Shown here: positions 9,451-17,159 of the stretch, one piece after another
Layout of the letters: each line of letters starts with the position of its first letter
Position numbering within the stretch: the first letter of the stretch is position 1
NCBI GenBank assembly: GCA_040403535.1
Contig: JBBAKL010000007.1
Span: 1 to 64,000, forward strand
DNA length: 64,000 nt
Source: JAHEYG01 sp040403535
GTDB lineage: Bacteria > Bacteroidota > Bacteroidia > B-17B0 > Aurantibacillaceae
Direction of reading: 5' to 3'
Program-made: the position numbers and the translations under genes
Notes under the pieces: generated by a model
The model's database searches: none
The model's input: the letters and a program-made list of their open reading frames with translations, nothing else
What the model was told of the DNA's origin: nothing

Positions 9451-9946
9451 ATATATATTCTTTATTTAAATAAATTATAATGTATTATTATAAGGTGTTA
9501 GTTCTGTTAAGATTTAAACGTTTAAAATTTGCATATTAAGGTTATTAAACCTCATTAACATTCTATTAACAAAGGTACAATTTTAATAGACTGATTATCA
9601 AACTAAGTTGAAACGATTCATTATTGTTAATACATTTTAACCTTAATAAGTTTTATAAAATTAGGGTAAACGATATACTTAAAACCAACCAAAAATTAAG
9701 TCAAACTTTGTTTTTTTTTATTTGGAAAGTTGAAAACGCAACTTATATATAAACTTTTGGTAATAATAGCGTAATTAGTTGTTTATTTTTTCTTAACGCT
9801 AAATAAACATTTCAACACCATTTTTTACACTGTTTGTTAGTTTTTAAAAGCTTACAACCAACAACATAAGTTATTAGTGTTAATTAACGTGAATTACTAA
9901 TTACTAACAAAGTGTATTTTTGTTTACATAAATTTATTATTCAATT
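9451..9946 (+). other. AT-rich divergent intergenic region between nadA and rpiB
   Basis: No open frame of note lies in these 496 bases. Visible elements are a perfect 14-base palindrome, TTTAAACGTTTAAA, at 9513-9526 on the nadA side; a 6-base inverted repeat AAGTTG / CAACTT with a 6-base loop at 9727-9744; a short tandem ATTACTA repeat near 9893-9906; and the rpiB -7 box at 9915-9922. The palindrome could be an operator for nadA, but this is a guess. Confidence 0.5.
9915..9922 (+). promoter_or_regulatory. Putative -7 promoter box of rpiB
   Basis: TATTTTTG matches the TAnnTTTG element exactly and lies 24 bases before the rpiB ATG. No -33 TTG is seen at the expected spacing. Confidence 0.4.
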
Positions 9947-10378
9947 ATGAAAATAGCAATTGGCAGCGATCATGCCGGTTTTGATTTAAAAACCGAATTA
10001 ATAAAATACCTAGGCGGTAAAGGTATACAAGTAATTGATAAGGGCTGTTACAGTGCCGATCGTGCCGATTATCCCGATCATGGTCATGCCGTAGCTAATT
10101 CAGTACTAACTAAAGAATGTAATTACGGTATTGTTATTTGCGGAAGCGGAAACGGTATTAATATGAGTGTAAATAAACATAAAGGTATAAGAAGCGCATT
10201 GTGCTGGAATACCGAAGTGGCAGCGCTTGCCAAACAACATAACGACGCGAATATTATAGCCTTACCAGCACGTTATTTGAGTACCGAGCAGGCTATTACC
10301 TGTGTGGAGGCTTATTTAAATGCTCAGTTTGAAGGAGGACGCCATCAAGGCAGAATCGAAAAAATAGACATCTGTTAA
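9947..10378 (+). CDS. rpiB: Ribose-5-phosphate isomerase B
   Basis: RpiB interconverts ribose 5-phosphate and ribulose 5-phosphate in the pentose phosphate pathway. The 143-residue protein shows the family N-terminus MKIAIGSDHAGFDLK, the DYPDHGHAVA segment, and the catalytic cysteine in GIVICGSGNGINMSVNK (Cys65). The later stretch GIRSALCWNTEVAALAKQHNDANI is the substrate-binding region of RpiB/LacAB enzymes. The start is fixed by the conserved N-terminus. The next gene begins 11 bases later, so they are likely co-transcribed. Confidence 0.96.
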   Translation: MKIAIGSDHAGFDLKTELIKYLGGKGIQVIDKGCYSADRADYPDHGHAVANSVLTKECNYGIVICGSGNGINMSVNKHKGIRSALCWNTEVAALAKQHNDANIIALPARYLSTEQAITCVEAYLNAQFEGGRHQGRIEKIDIC

Positions 10379-10389
10379 AACCAAATCAA

Positions 10390-10917
10390 ATGAAAAAATT
10401 ATTTTTTGTAATAGGATTAATCCTTGCGTTAAACATAAACGCTCAAACAGGACAAACTTTCCCGGAGATTACCGGCCGAACCCTAAACGATAAAGTAATT
10501 ACAATTCCAATAAAAAATAATAAAACAACCATTGTTGGTATTGCCTATAACCGTGCCGCGGAAGATGAATTGAAAAAATGGTTAAATCCTTTGTATAATA
10601 CGTTTATTCCTAAACCGGCAGGGACACAAAATTTTGACGTTGCACAGATTTATGATGTAAATTTTGTATTTGTTCCGATGATTGCGGGATTTAAAAAAAT
10701 TGCGGAAGATTTTAAAGCAAGCACCGATAAAGAATTTTGGCCATATATAGTAGACACTGAAAGAACTGATATTAAAGAATTAAAAAAGAAATTGGGAATA
10801 CAGGACGATAAAATTGCATACTTCTATGTTTTAGATAAAGACGGGAAAATTTTAGAATCGGTAAACGGGAAATTCTCTGAGGTAAAAATGGATAAATTGG
10901 AAGAAGCCGCAGAATAA
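10390..10917 (+). CDS. Exported thioredoxin-fold-like protein without a CxxC motif
   Basis: This 175-residue protein has a clean signal peptide (MKKLFFVIGLILALNINAQ) followed by a region that looks like a thioredoxin/peroxiredoxin-type fold. TFPEITGRTLNDKVITIP resembles the start of TlpA/AhpC-like domains, and AYFYVLDKDGKILESVNG resembles their late strand pair. The CxxC position is absent; no cysteine is present in the mature part. A redox role is therefore unlikely, and an Atp10-like or purely structural role is one possibility. It follows rpiB by 11 bases and converges tightly with the metallophosphoesterase gene. Function unknown. Confidence 0.75.
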   Translation: MKKLFFVIGLILALNINAQTGQTFPEITGRTLNDKVITIPIKNNKTTIVGIAYNRAAEDELKKWLNPLYNTFIPKPAGTQNFDVAQIYDVNFVFVPMIAGFKKIAEDFKASTDKEFWPYIVDTERTDIKELKKKLGIQDDKIAYFYVLDKDGKILESVNGKFSEVKMDKLEEAAE

Positions 10918-12708
10918 TTAATATGTAATGGCTAGTTTTTTAACCGAAATCCTGCCCTTAATCATCACTTCCAAAAAGTAAATTCCATTTTCTAATTTCA
11001 AATTTTTACAACCATAACGCAGGTTATTTTTACCTGCGTTTAATTTTTTATCCTGCTCTAATCTTATCTTATGTCCCTCAGAAGATACTAAATAAACACT
11101 AGCTTCTCCGCCTTGAAATATATCTAACACAATATTAAAATCCTCGCTGGCAGGGTTGGGAAATACTTCAAACGAAAACCCGTTTAATTCGCTTTCTTTT
11201 ATACCCGTAAAAACTTTTATCTTAAACGTATCGGCAACGCAATGAAACTTATCGCGCACATAAATCACAGTATCGCTAGAGGCGATTAAAGACAAAACAG
11301 ATGCTGTATTTGTAGTGTTATTCCATAAATATTCTCCTGGCCAAGAGGGCGACAATAAAATGTTTTGTCCGGCACTAACCGAGTAAGTTATAACTTTATT
11401 TACGTTTTTAAACACCGTAAAACTATCTTTTATTATTCCGTCGGCACACAACCAACGAAAGTCGGCGCGATTGTTTCGAACATCCATTATTAATGAGCCG
11501 CCTTCCGTAGCGTTGGAGTAATACATAGCATCGTGAGGAAATGAAGTAGATATTCCTCCTAACGAACCCGACGAGCCCGACACCACGTAAACGGTTCCTT
11601 TTTGATTGGCGTTTTTAATATAAGGACAAGAGTTATTTGAACCATTGTATAAAGCAGAAGAAGAACTTAAATGGTGCGTAGCGGTATTAAACGTGTTTTC
11701 GCTGCCCCAATGACCGTTCATTAATTTACTGCGCTCATAACTATGGCTATGTCCGTTAAAGACAAAATCAACATTATAGCGCTCTAAGATTCGAACTAAA
11801 TTAACTCGTATATCAATTAATTCACTTTCATTATCCGAATTATGAGAGCCCATGGTATAAGGCGGATGATGAAAATAAACAACCACCCAGGGAAGGGCGT
11901 TGTTTGCTAAATCTTGTTTTAGCCATTGTATTTGAGGACCCAGGGTGTCGTATAAACGGAATTGATTTAATTCGTGACCATATGAGTCTAGAGATATAAA
12001 ATGAACGTTACCGTAATTATATGAATAAAACGCCTCTGTACCTGAAATCACACCGCCCGCCTCTCCGTTTTTTGGTAAATTAAAAATGGAGTAGTACGGC
12101 ACGTTATGAGAATTTTGATTACTAAGGCTGTTGGCATAATCATGATTTCCGATAGCGGGCCATAAAACTGTTTTTTTCATGATGTTATTTTGGTAATAAC
12201 TGAAAAAATTTGAATTGTATTCGGCATCTAATCCGTCGTTATACGCATTATCTCCCAATAACAACCAGCCATCCGTGTGTCGGTTACCGTTGTATAATAA
12301 ATATTTATTTCTCACTTCCGCTTGATTTACGGAACCGTTACCGCAATCACCCGTAATCCAAAAGCGATAATTTCCGGCCGCGCCTTGTGTGGGTGATGTT
12401 ATAAAGTAATTGTTGGTGTCGCCCTGAATAACCGCTGTATTGCTTCCTATTGAATAATAATATTTTTTGTAGGGTTGTAATCCGCTTAAATAAGCTTCAT
12501 GTATTGTGTCGGCGTTGCTGTTTTGATAAGAAAGGTTTAAAAGCGTAGGATTTGTTCCAAATGTGCATTTAGTGCTTGTGGGATAATTCGTTTGCCATTT
12601 TACAATCATTGAACCCGGCGTTCCGGTTTGTAAATAAGGTCCTTTAATTAAACTTATTTGCGCGGAACAACAAAAACGAATAAATATGAGTAAAAAAACA
12701 AAGCGCAT
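10918..12708 (-). CDS. T9SS-secreted metallophosphoesterase, purple acid phosphatase-like
   Basis: The 596-residue protein starts with a signal peptide (MRFVFLLIFIRFCCSAQ), then an Fn3-like purple acid phosphatase N-terminal domain (about 20-105). The calcineurin-like catalytic domain (about 112-420) has the full metal-ligand set: GDCG (120-123), LGDNAY (151-156), GNHD (187-190), HHPP (280-283) and GHSHSYER (319-326). The C-terminus is a T9SS type A sorting domain (FEVFPNPASEDFNIVL, then GIYFLEVMIKG), so the enzyme is expected at the cell surface or outside. It probably releases phosphate from organic phosphoesters; the substrate is unknown. It ends one base after the convergent gene. Confidence 0.92.
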   Translation of the reverse strand: MRFVFLLIFIRFCCSAQISLIKGPYLQTGTPGSMIVKWQTNYPTSTKCTFGTNPTLLNLSYQNSNADTIHEAYLSGLQPYKKYYYSIGSNTAVIQGDTNNYFITSPTQGAAGNYRFWITGDCGNGSVNQAEVRNKYLLYNGNRHTDGWLLLGDNAYNDGLDAEYNSNFFSYYQNNIMKKTVLWPAIGNHDYANSLSNQNSHNVPYYSIFNLPKNGEAGGVISGTEAFYSYNYGNVHFISLDSYGHELNQFRLYDTLGPQIQWLKQDLANNALPWVVVYFHHPPYTMGSHNSDNESELIDIRVNLVRILERYNVDFVFNGHSHSYERSKLMNGHWGSENTFNTATHHLSSSSALYNGSNNSCPYIKNANQKGTVYVVSGSSGSLGGISTSFPHDAMYYSNATEGGSLIMDVRNNRADFRWLCADGIIKDSFTVFKNVNKVITYSVSAGQNILLSPSWPGEYLWNNTTNTASVLSLIASSDTVIYVRDKFHCVADTFKIKVFTGIKESELNGFSFEVFPNPASEDFNIVLDIFQGGEASVYLVSSEGHKIRLEQDKKLNAGKNNLRYGCKNLKLENGIYFLEVMIKGRISVKKLAITY

Positions 12709-12739
12709 GCAATAATGAAGTTACGCTAAATAATAAATT

Positions 12740-14416
12740 TCACAAAAAAGTATTTTGTGTTGCGTTCGGAAAAAAACCGGTTAACAACGCTTTATCAGTA
12801 CCATTATATTCAACAACAACACATCCGCCCTCATTAGTCAGCGTATTATTCTTAAGAAGTAGTTCCGGATTAAACGTAAACGGTAAAATCACAAACCGTT
12901 TCTTATGATGGTTTAGTTGGTGTGTGTTTATAATATTGTTTTTTTCTGTTCGGCTTACCTCGTTTAAGTATAGTTCTTTTGGTTTTACCTTATAATGCAA
13001 ATAGTAATCCAAAGCAATTAGCTGCTTTAATACCAAATCATTTGGGTAAACGGCACAAACAAATTCCATTAAAATATCGTACACGTCGGTAAGCGTATAA
13101 TTATGAAAATCACGACGCGTAGAGAAATGAGCCCCCAATCCTAATAAAAACTCAAACGATCCGTATGTGTTAGTAATGTATTTTAAAGTATTAATGGCGC
13201 GTTTTTTGTTCCAGTAAATTTCTAACGCGTGTTCAAGCATCACAATCTGATTTAATTGTTCTTTTGACAGATAGTTGCTTTCAATTATTTGGTAGGGCGG
13301 ATTTTCATCAAATTTAAATCCGTGCTCTTTGTATTTATAGCGAACAGGAGTACCCTTCAAAAATTTTAAAAATCCCAATTGTAATTCAGGAGCAAAAATT
13401 TTAAAAACTTCTTCAAAACTGTATTTAATATCATCCCAATAATCGAGAGGCAATCCCACAATTAAATCCAAATGAAGTTCGACATGATTTCGTACCTGCT
13501 CAATAATGCTTTTTGTTTTATCAAAATTTTGTTTTCGGCTAACCTCCAAATTGGCTTTTTGGTTAACGGTTTGTATACCTATTTCAAAACGAAATAAGCC
13601 TTTAGGAACTTTTTCTTGAATAAAAGTAATTATATCCGGGTGTAAAATATCGGCGGTAATTTCAAATTGAAAAACATTACCGGGCTTATGGCTCTCTAAA
13701 ATAAAATTAAAAATATTGAGCGTAAAATCACGCTTCATGTTAAAGGTTCGGTCAAGAAATTTTATTACATGACCGTTATTCATTAAATAGATCAGCGTAG
13801 ACTTAATGTGCGCATCCGGCAAATACCTAACCTTGTTGTCGAGACTGGCAAGACAAAATTCACACTTATAAGGGCAGCCACGGGAGGTTTCTATATAGAG
13901 AACTTTGTTTTTTAATGATTCTGGCTCGTCGTCAACATACGGCATCAGGTGTTCAAAATTACTTACGTCAAATTGTTTTGACGGAAGCGTGCTTAACACA
14001 TCCCCGTTTTTTTTATAAATCAGAGAAGAAACAGACTCAATATTTGGATAGGAATGAATGAATTCTTTAAACGGAATTTCTCCTTCTCCCGTAATGATAA
14101 AGTCTACACAAGGCTTCGATATAACATTATCATAATCATAACTAACCTCCGGACCACCCAGTAAAATTTTTGTACCGGGCGAAAGTTCTTTTATTTTTTC
14201 GGCTACGAGTAGTGTTTGGGTTATGTTCCAGATATAACAACTGAACGCAACTAAATCAAAATCTTTACAAAAGCCGGCCACCTCGTAAGGATCTTCTTTA
14301 ATGGTAAATTCTTTCCAGGAAAGGCCTTCTCTGTCTTTGTTTAGTTGGTAAAGCAACCTAATGGCCAGGTTGGTGTGGATGTATTTTGAGTTGAGCGAGG
14401 CCAGTAGGATTTTCAT
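12740..14416 (-). CDS. B12-binding-domain radical SAM protein, DUF4080 type
   Basis: This 558-residue protein begins with a cobalamin-binding-like Rossmann domain (about 1-140; MKILLASLNSKYIHTNLAI, LLGGPEVSYD). The radical SAM core carries CPYKCEFC, with cluster cysteines at 181, 185 and 188, and later IETSRGCPY and IGIQTVNQKANLEVSRKQN segments. A C-terminal region of roughly 170 residues matches what is usually called DUF4080. Such proteins are cytoplasmic and often act as methyltransferases or in tRNA/cofactor modification, but the substrate of this subfamily is not known to me. It precedes the metallophosphoesterase by 31 bases on the same strand; no functional link is evident. Confidence 0.88.
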   Translation of the reverse strand: MKILLASLNSKYIHTNLAIRLLYQLNKDREGLSWKEFTIKEDPYEVAGFCKDFDLVAFSCYIWNITQTLLVAEKIKELSPGTKILLGGPEVSYDYDNVISKPCVDFIITGEGEIPFKEFIHSYPNIESVSSLIYKKNGDVLSTLPSKQFDVSNFEHLMPYVDDEPESLKNKVLYIETSRGCPYKCEFCLASLDNKVRYLPDAHIKSTLIYLMNNGHVIKFLDRTFNMKRDFTLNIFNFILESHKPGNVFQFEITADILHPDIITFIQEKVPKGLFRFEIGIQTVNQKANLEVSRKQNFDKTKSIIEQVRNHVELHLDLIVGLPLDYWDDIKYSFEEVFKIFAPELQLGFLKFLKGTPVRYKYKEHGFKFDENPPYQIIESNYLSKEQLNQIVMLEHALEIYWNKKRAINTLKYITNTYGSFEFLLGLGAHFSTRRDFHNYTLTDVYDILMEFVCAVYPNDLVLKQLIALDYYLHYKVKPKELYLNEVSRTEKNNIINTHQLNHHKKRFVILPFTFNPELLLKNNTLTNEGGCVVVEYNGTDKALLTGFFPNATQNTFL

Positions 14417-14674
14417 TTATAAAATAGTGTTTCTAAAAAAATTTAAATTAAGGCAAAAAGTAGCAATTAACAAATAGTTGTTCATTCAAAAAAATAAAAA
14501 AGGAACCTTTTCAAATTAGTAACGTACAAAAAGTAAACCAAAAAAAACAAATCCGAAACCCTTATCAATGTAATTTGTAAGGGCTGGTAAAAAAGCAAAG
14601 AAAAAATCACCAATTTATTATTAACAAAAATTAAATAAATATGAAAACATTAATTATTCTAAAACTTATTCGTT

Positions 14675-15394
14675 ATGAAAACACAAATTTACCTAACAGC
14701 ATTATTGGTTCTTACCATTCAGGTAATGGTAAACGGCCAAACACGAGGCAACCGAACCAGTGAAAAAAGAGCTAGTATTTTAGCACCAATTGGAACGACT
14801 AATTAAACACCCGCTCCTGCAGTTGGTGTTAAGCAGGAGATAAAACCACAAGCCCCTGAAACACCCCAAAACACGGCTTATTTTAATGCCGCAAGCCGAA
14901 CACGGTTATTAAAGCGGGCTGAAGAATTAATGAGCGATGTTAAATTCTTACAGGCCGAAGCTTCAAAATTTACCGGACCAGCAAAAGAAAACCTTCTTCA
15001 ACAAGCAAGTATCCCTGCTAAGCAGGCTGAGGCCAATTACATAAAGGCTTCTGAAATAGCTGGTAAAACAAGTAAAGAAATTTTTTAAATCAACGAACAA
15101 AATCTGGCCGCTATTCTAGCTATCGACATTGGCGACGAGTATTCCAGTAATCAGGCACGTGAACTAATAATTGAGGCTACTTTTAATATACGATTAGCAC
15201 AGGAAATGCGCGAAGAGGCCTATGCTATGCCAACCAGCGCTTCTAAATTAGGCAGTATGATTAATGCAGAGGAAAAAGAAACATTAGCCATCAATCAACA
15301 AAAGAAAGCCATTGAAATATTAAAGGGCAGTAATCCCGAATTAGCAGGAAACATAAATGCGATTTTAAACGGATCTGCTCTTGCAACACGATAA
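14675..15394 (+). pseudogene. Decayed small exported helical protein of unknown function
   Basis: Reading from the ATG at 14675 gives a signal peptide (MKTQIYLTALLVLTIQVMVNG) and about 215 further codons in a single frame. Two in-frame TAA codons interrupt it, at 14804-14806 and 15086-15088, with no frameshift. The flanking codons stay protein-like: Ala-, Glu- and Lys-rich helix-forming text such as LLKRAEELMSDVKFLQAEA, and later AILKGS- and NPELAGN-type segments. No family was recognised. The 258 bases upstream hold no gene, only AT-rich sequence with a weak CCCTTA/TAAGGG hairpin (14559-14583). The final open piece (15206-15394) is only the tail of the old gene. Confidence 0.7.
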
Positions 15395-15412
15395 TCAAAA
15401 ATAAAAACAAGA

Positions 15413-15437
15413 AAGCCGGAATGTTCCGGCTTTTTTA
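15413..15437 (+). terminator. Bidirectional terminator between two pseudogenes
   Basis: AAGCCGGAA (15413-15421) pairs perfectly with TTCCGGCTT (15424-15432), with a run of T on the right and A on the left, so it can work in both directions. It separates the convergent 14675-15394 and 15435-16089 pseudogenes and is still intact although both genes have decayed. Confidence 0.8.
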
Positions 15438-16089
15438 TTTTACTATTTTGAAATTGAAAGCACCGTTTTTGGTAGCCCCAAAAATATGCAACCATACAGG
15501 CAATACCGCTTCTGTACCGTGCGCAGCAGAAATATCACCCAAAATCGAGAATGTTATTTTCTGACCACCCAAATTGTTTTAGTAAGGCAATTATTTTTGT
15601 TTTAGCTTCCATATCGTTACCACAAACATAATTGGTATGATCGCCACCGTTTATCATTGCCAGATTCACCATAAAACCACACCACATCGTATTAAGTGTT
15701 TTTACAGCTTTAGCCGTTGGATATTTTTTGAATTTCTTCTCCTAATGAATGTGTGTTTGGTAATTCAGGAATTAAACAAGGCGGCATACCTTTGCTAAAA
15801 TCAAGCGGATTGGATACATCCAAAATGATTTTATTGTTTAAACCGCTTCCCGCCAATTGTAAGCCTCTATTGTTCTTTCTCCCTTGATGCAGTTAAAAAC
15901 GATTTCTGCAAACTGTGCGGCATCTGCAAATTTATCATTACTTGCCCTGTTATTTTGTTTTTGCACAAACCCTAAAGCTTTTTCATTATTAATGGTACGC
16001 GACCCCATCATAACCTCATGGCCTAATTCAATTAAGCGCGACCCAATAGTGTCTCCAACACTTCCTGTTCCTAATATTCCAATTTTCAT
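15435..16089 (-). pseudogene. Frameshifted NADPH-dependent F420 reductase-like (NAD-binding) protein
   Basis: The N-terminal 70-odd residues read MKIGILGTGSVGDTIGSRL, a Rossmann site of the F420-dependent NADP reductase-like family. Homology then runs on in other frames: LDVSNPLDFSKGMPPCLIPE, then KAVKTLNTMWCGFMVNLAM, then HGTEAVLPVWLHIFGATKNG and a stop at 15435-15437. Three single-base changes are needed to join them: one T missing near 15838-15843, one A too many in the run 15724-15729, and one extra base near 15538-15544. All lie in homopolymer runs. The first complete frame carries a premature stop at about 15838. In Bacteroidota such proteins are usually about 210 residues, which fits the restored length. 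Real decay and sequencing error are both possible. Confidence 0.8.
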
Positions 16090-16099
16090 AGTAATAGTA

Positions 16100-16885
16100 T
16101 TATAAGTTAAATTCAAACGCTAATTCGGGATAGTCAAATTTTTTTTCTGCTTCTTCAACATCGCCTACGGCATCTTTGCCTTTAATTTTTCTGACCGTAT
16201 GAAAGGTTAGTAAATTTTCGTCAAAAGGTTTTATAAGTGCTATTAATCTTTCTTTGTCTTTTTCGTTAGTGCAAGCAATTAACCAATCGTTCTGTAATTC
16301 CTTGGGAATAATAACAGGCATACGCGGCCCCTCTGCTTTTGGATTATTATGAATTTTGGCCATTAATCCATTAGCTCGAGTAGTTACAATGCTAGATGTA
16401 GATATCACTTCTCCGGTTTCTTTGTTTACCCATTCATCATACAAACCCGCAACCGCTAAAGGGGAACCGTCTTTCATTTGTATATGAAAAGGGTAGGTGT
16501 GTTTACCTAAATGATGATGCTCGTAAAACGCATCTAAATAAATTAAACAACGTTTTTTAATAGCTGATGATTTAAATGCGGGTTTTTCAAAAATTGTTTC
16601 ACCTCTGGCGTTTAGTGTTTGATTATATATTTTTTTAGCGGATGTTTCGTCTTTTATCCATGAAGGAATTAATCCCCAATAAAAGGCCTGTGGCTCATCT
16701 GGTAAATCCTGTGTGAATACCAGTAATTTTGGGTGTGCAAAGCCGCTTATTTGAAAATGACTTTTTAAAGATTTTTTTAGTTCTTCCAGTTTTCGTTCCA
16801 GTGCCGCAATATAAGCCGGATCGTCGCCACGATGTTTGGCATACTTGATCAAGGTTCTGGTGGCCGAAGTAACATCGTAGCACAT
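16100..16885 (-). CDS. SRAP-family protein (SOS response-associated, YedK/HMCES type)
   Basis: SRAP proteins form a covalent thiazolidine link to abasic sites in single-stranded DNA through Cys2, shielding the lesion. The 261-residue protein starts MCYDVT, so Cys2 is in place after Met removal. Other family marks are the NARGET segment, LIYLDAFYEH with the conserved Glu, PFHIQMKDGSPLAVAGLYDEW, and HNNPKAEGPRMPVII, which corresponds to the usual HxRMP loop with the conserved His. It lies 10 bases upstream of the F420 reductase-like pseudogene and about 65 bases after the small basic protein on the same strand. Confidence 0.93.
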   Translation of the reverse strand: MCYDVTSATRTLIKYAKHRGDDPAYIAALERKLEELKKSLKSHFQISGFAHPKLLVFTQDLPDEPQAFYWGLIPSWIKDETSAKKIYNQTLNARGETIFEKPAFKSSAIKKRCLIYLDAFYEHHHLGKHTYPFHIQMKDGSPLAVAGLYDEWVNKETGEVISTSSIVTTRANGLMAKIHNNPKAEGPRMPVIIPKELQNDWLIACTNEKDKERLIALIKPFDENLLTFHTVRKIKGKDAVGDVEEAEKKFDYPELAFEFNL

Positions 16886-16949
16886 GATTTGTATAAATTA
16901 ATTGTAAAATAAATTTACACAAAAAATAGTGTACCCGTTTAAGGGCCAT

Positions 16950-17087
16950 TTATTTTTTCTTTTTACCTCTGGCTTGTGCTAAATCGGAACCAGCCAGACT
17001 TTTAGCTGTTTTGGAGGAAGATTTACTTCTTAAAACTTTGGAAGCAACGCTTGCCATTTTTTTGGATGTTTGTTTTTTATTAGCCAT
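16950..17087 (-). CDS. Small basic Lys/Ser-rich protein (45 residues)
   Basis: This frame reads MANKKQTSKKMASVASKVLR, then SKSSSKTAKSLAGSDLAQAR and GKKKK, stop. About a quarter of the residues are lysine. Similar small proteins of the pattern MANKKxTSKKVASxASKVL...SxAGSALxQ are common in many Gram-negative genomes, by my recollection; their function is not established, and a nucleic-acid contact is a fair guess from charge alone. It sits between the P-type ATPase and SRAP genes on the same strand. Confidence 0.72.
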   Translation of the reverse strand: MANKKQTSKKMASVASKVLRSKSSSKTAKSLAGSDLAQARGKKKK

Positions 17088-17159
17088 GATCGTTGATTTT
17101 GTTGTAACTAAAATAGTAAAGTTGGTAATTAAAAAACATGATATCGGTCAATGCGGCAA

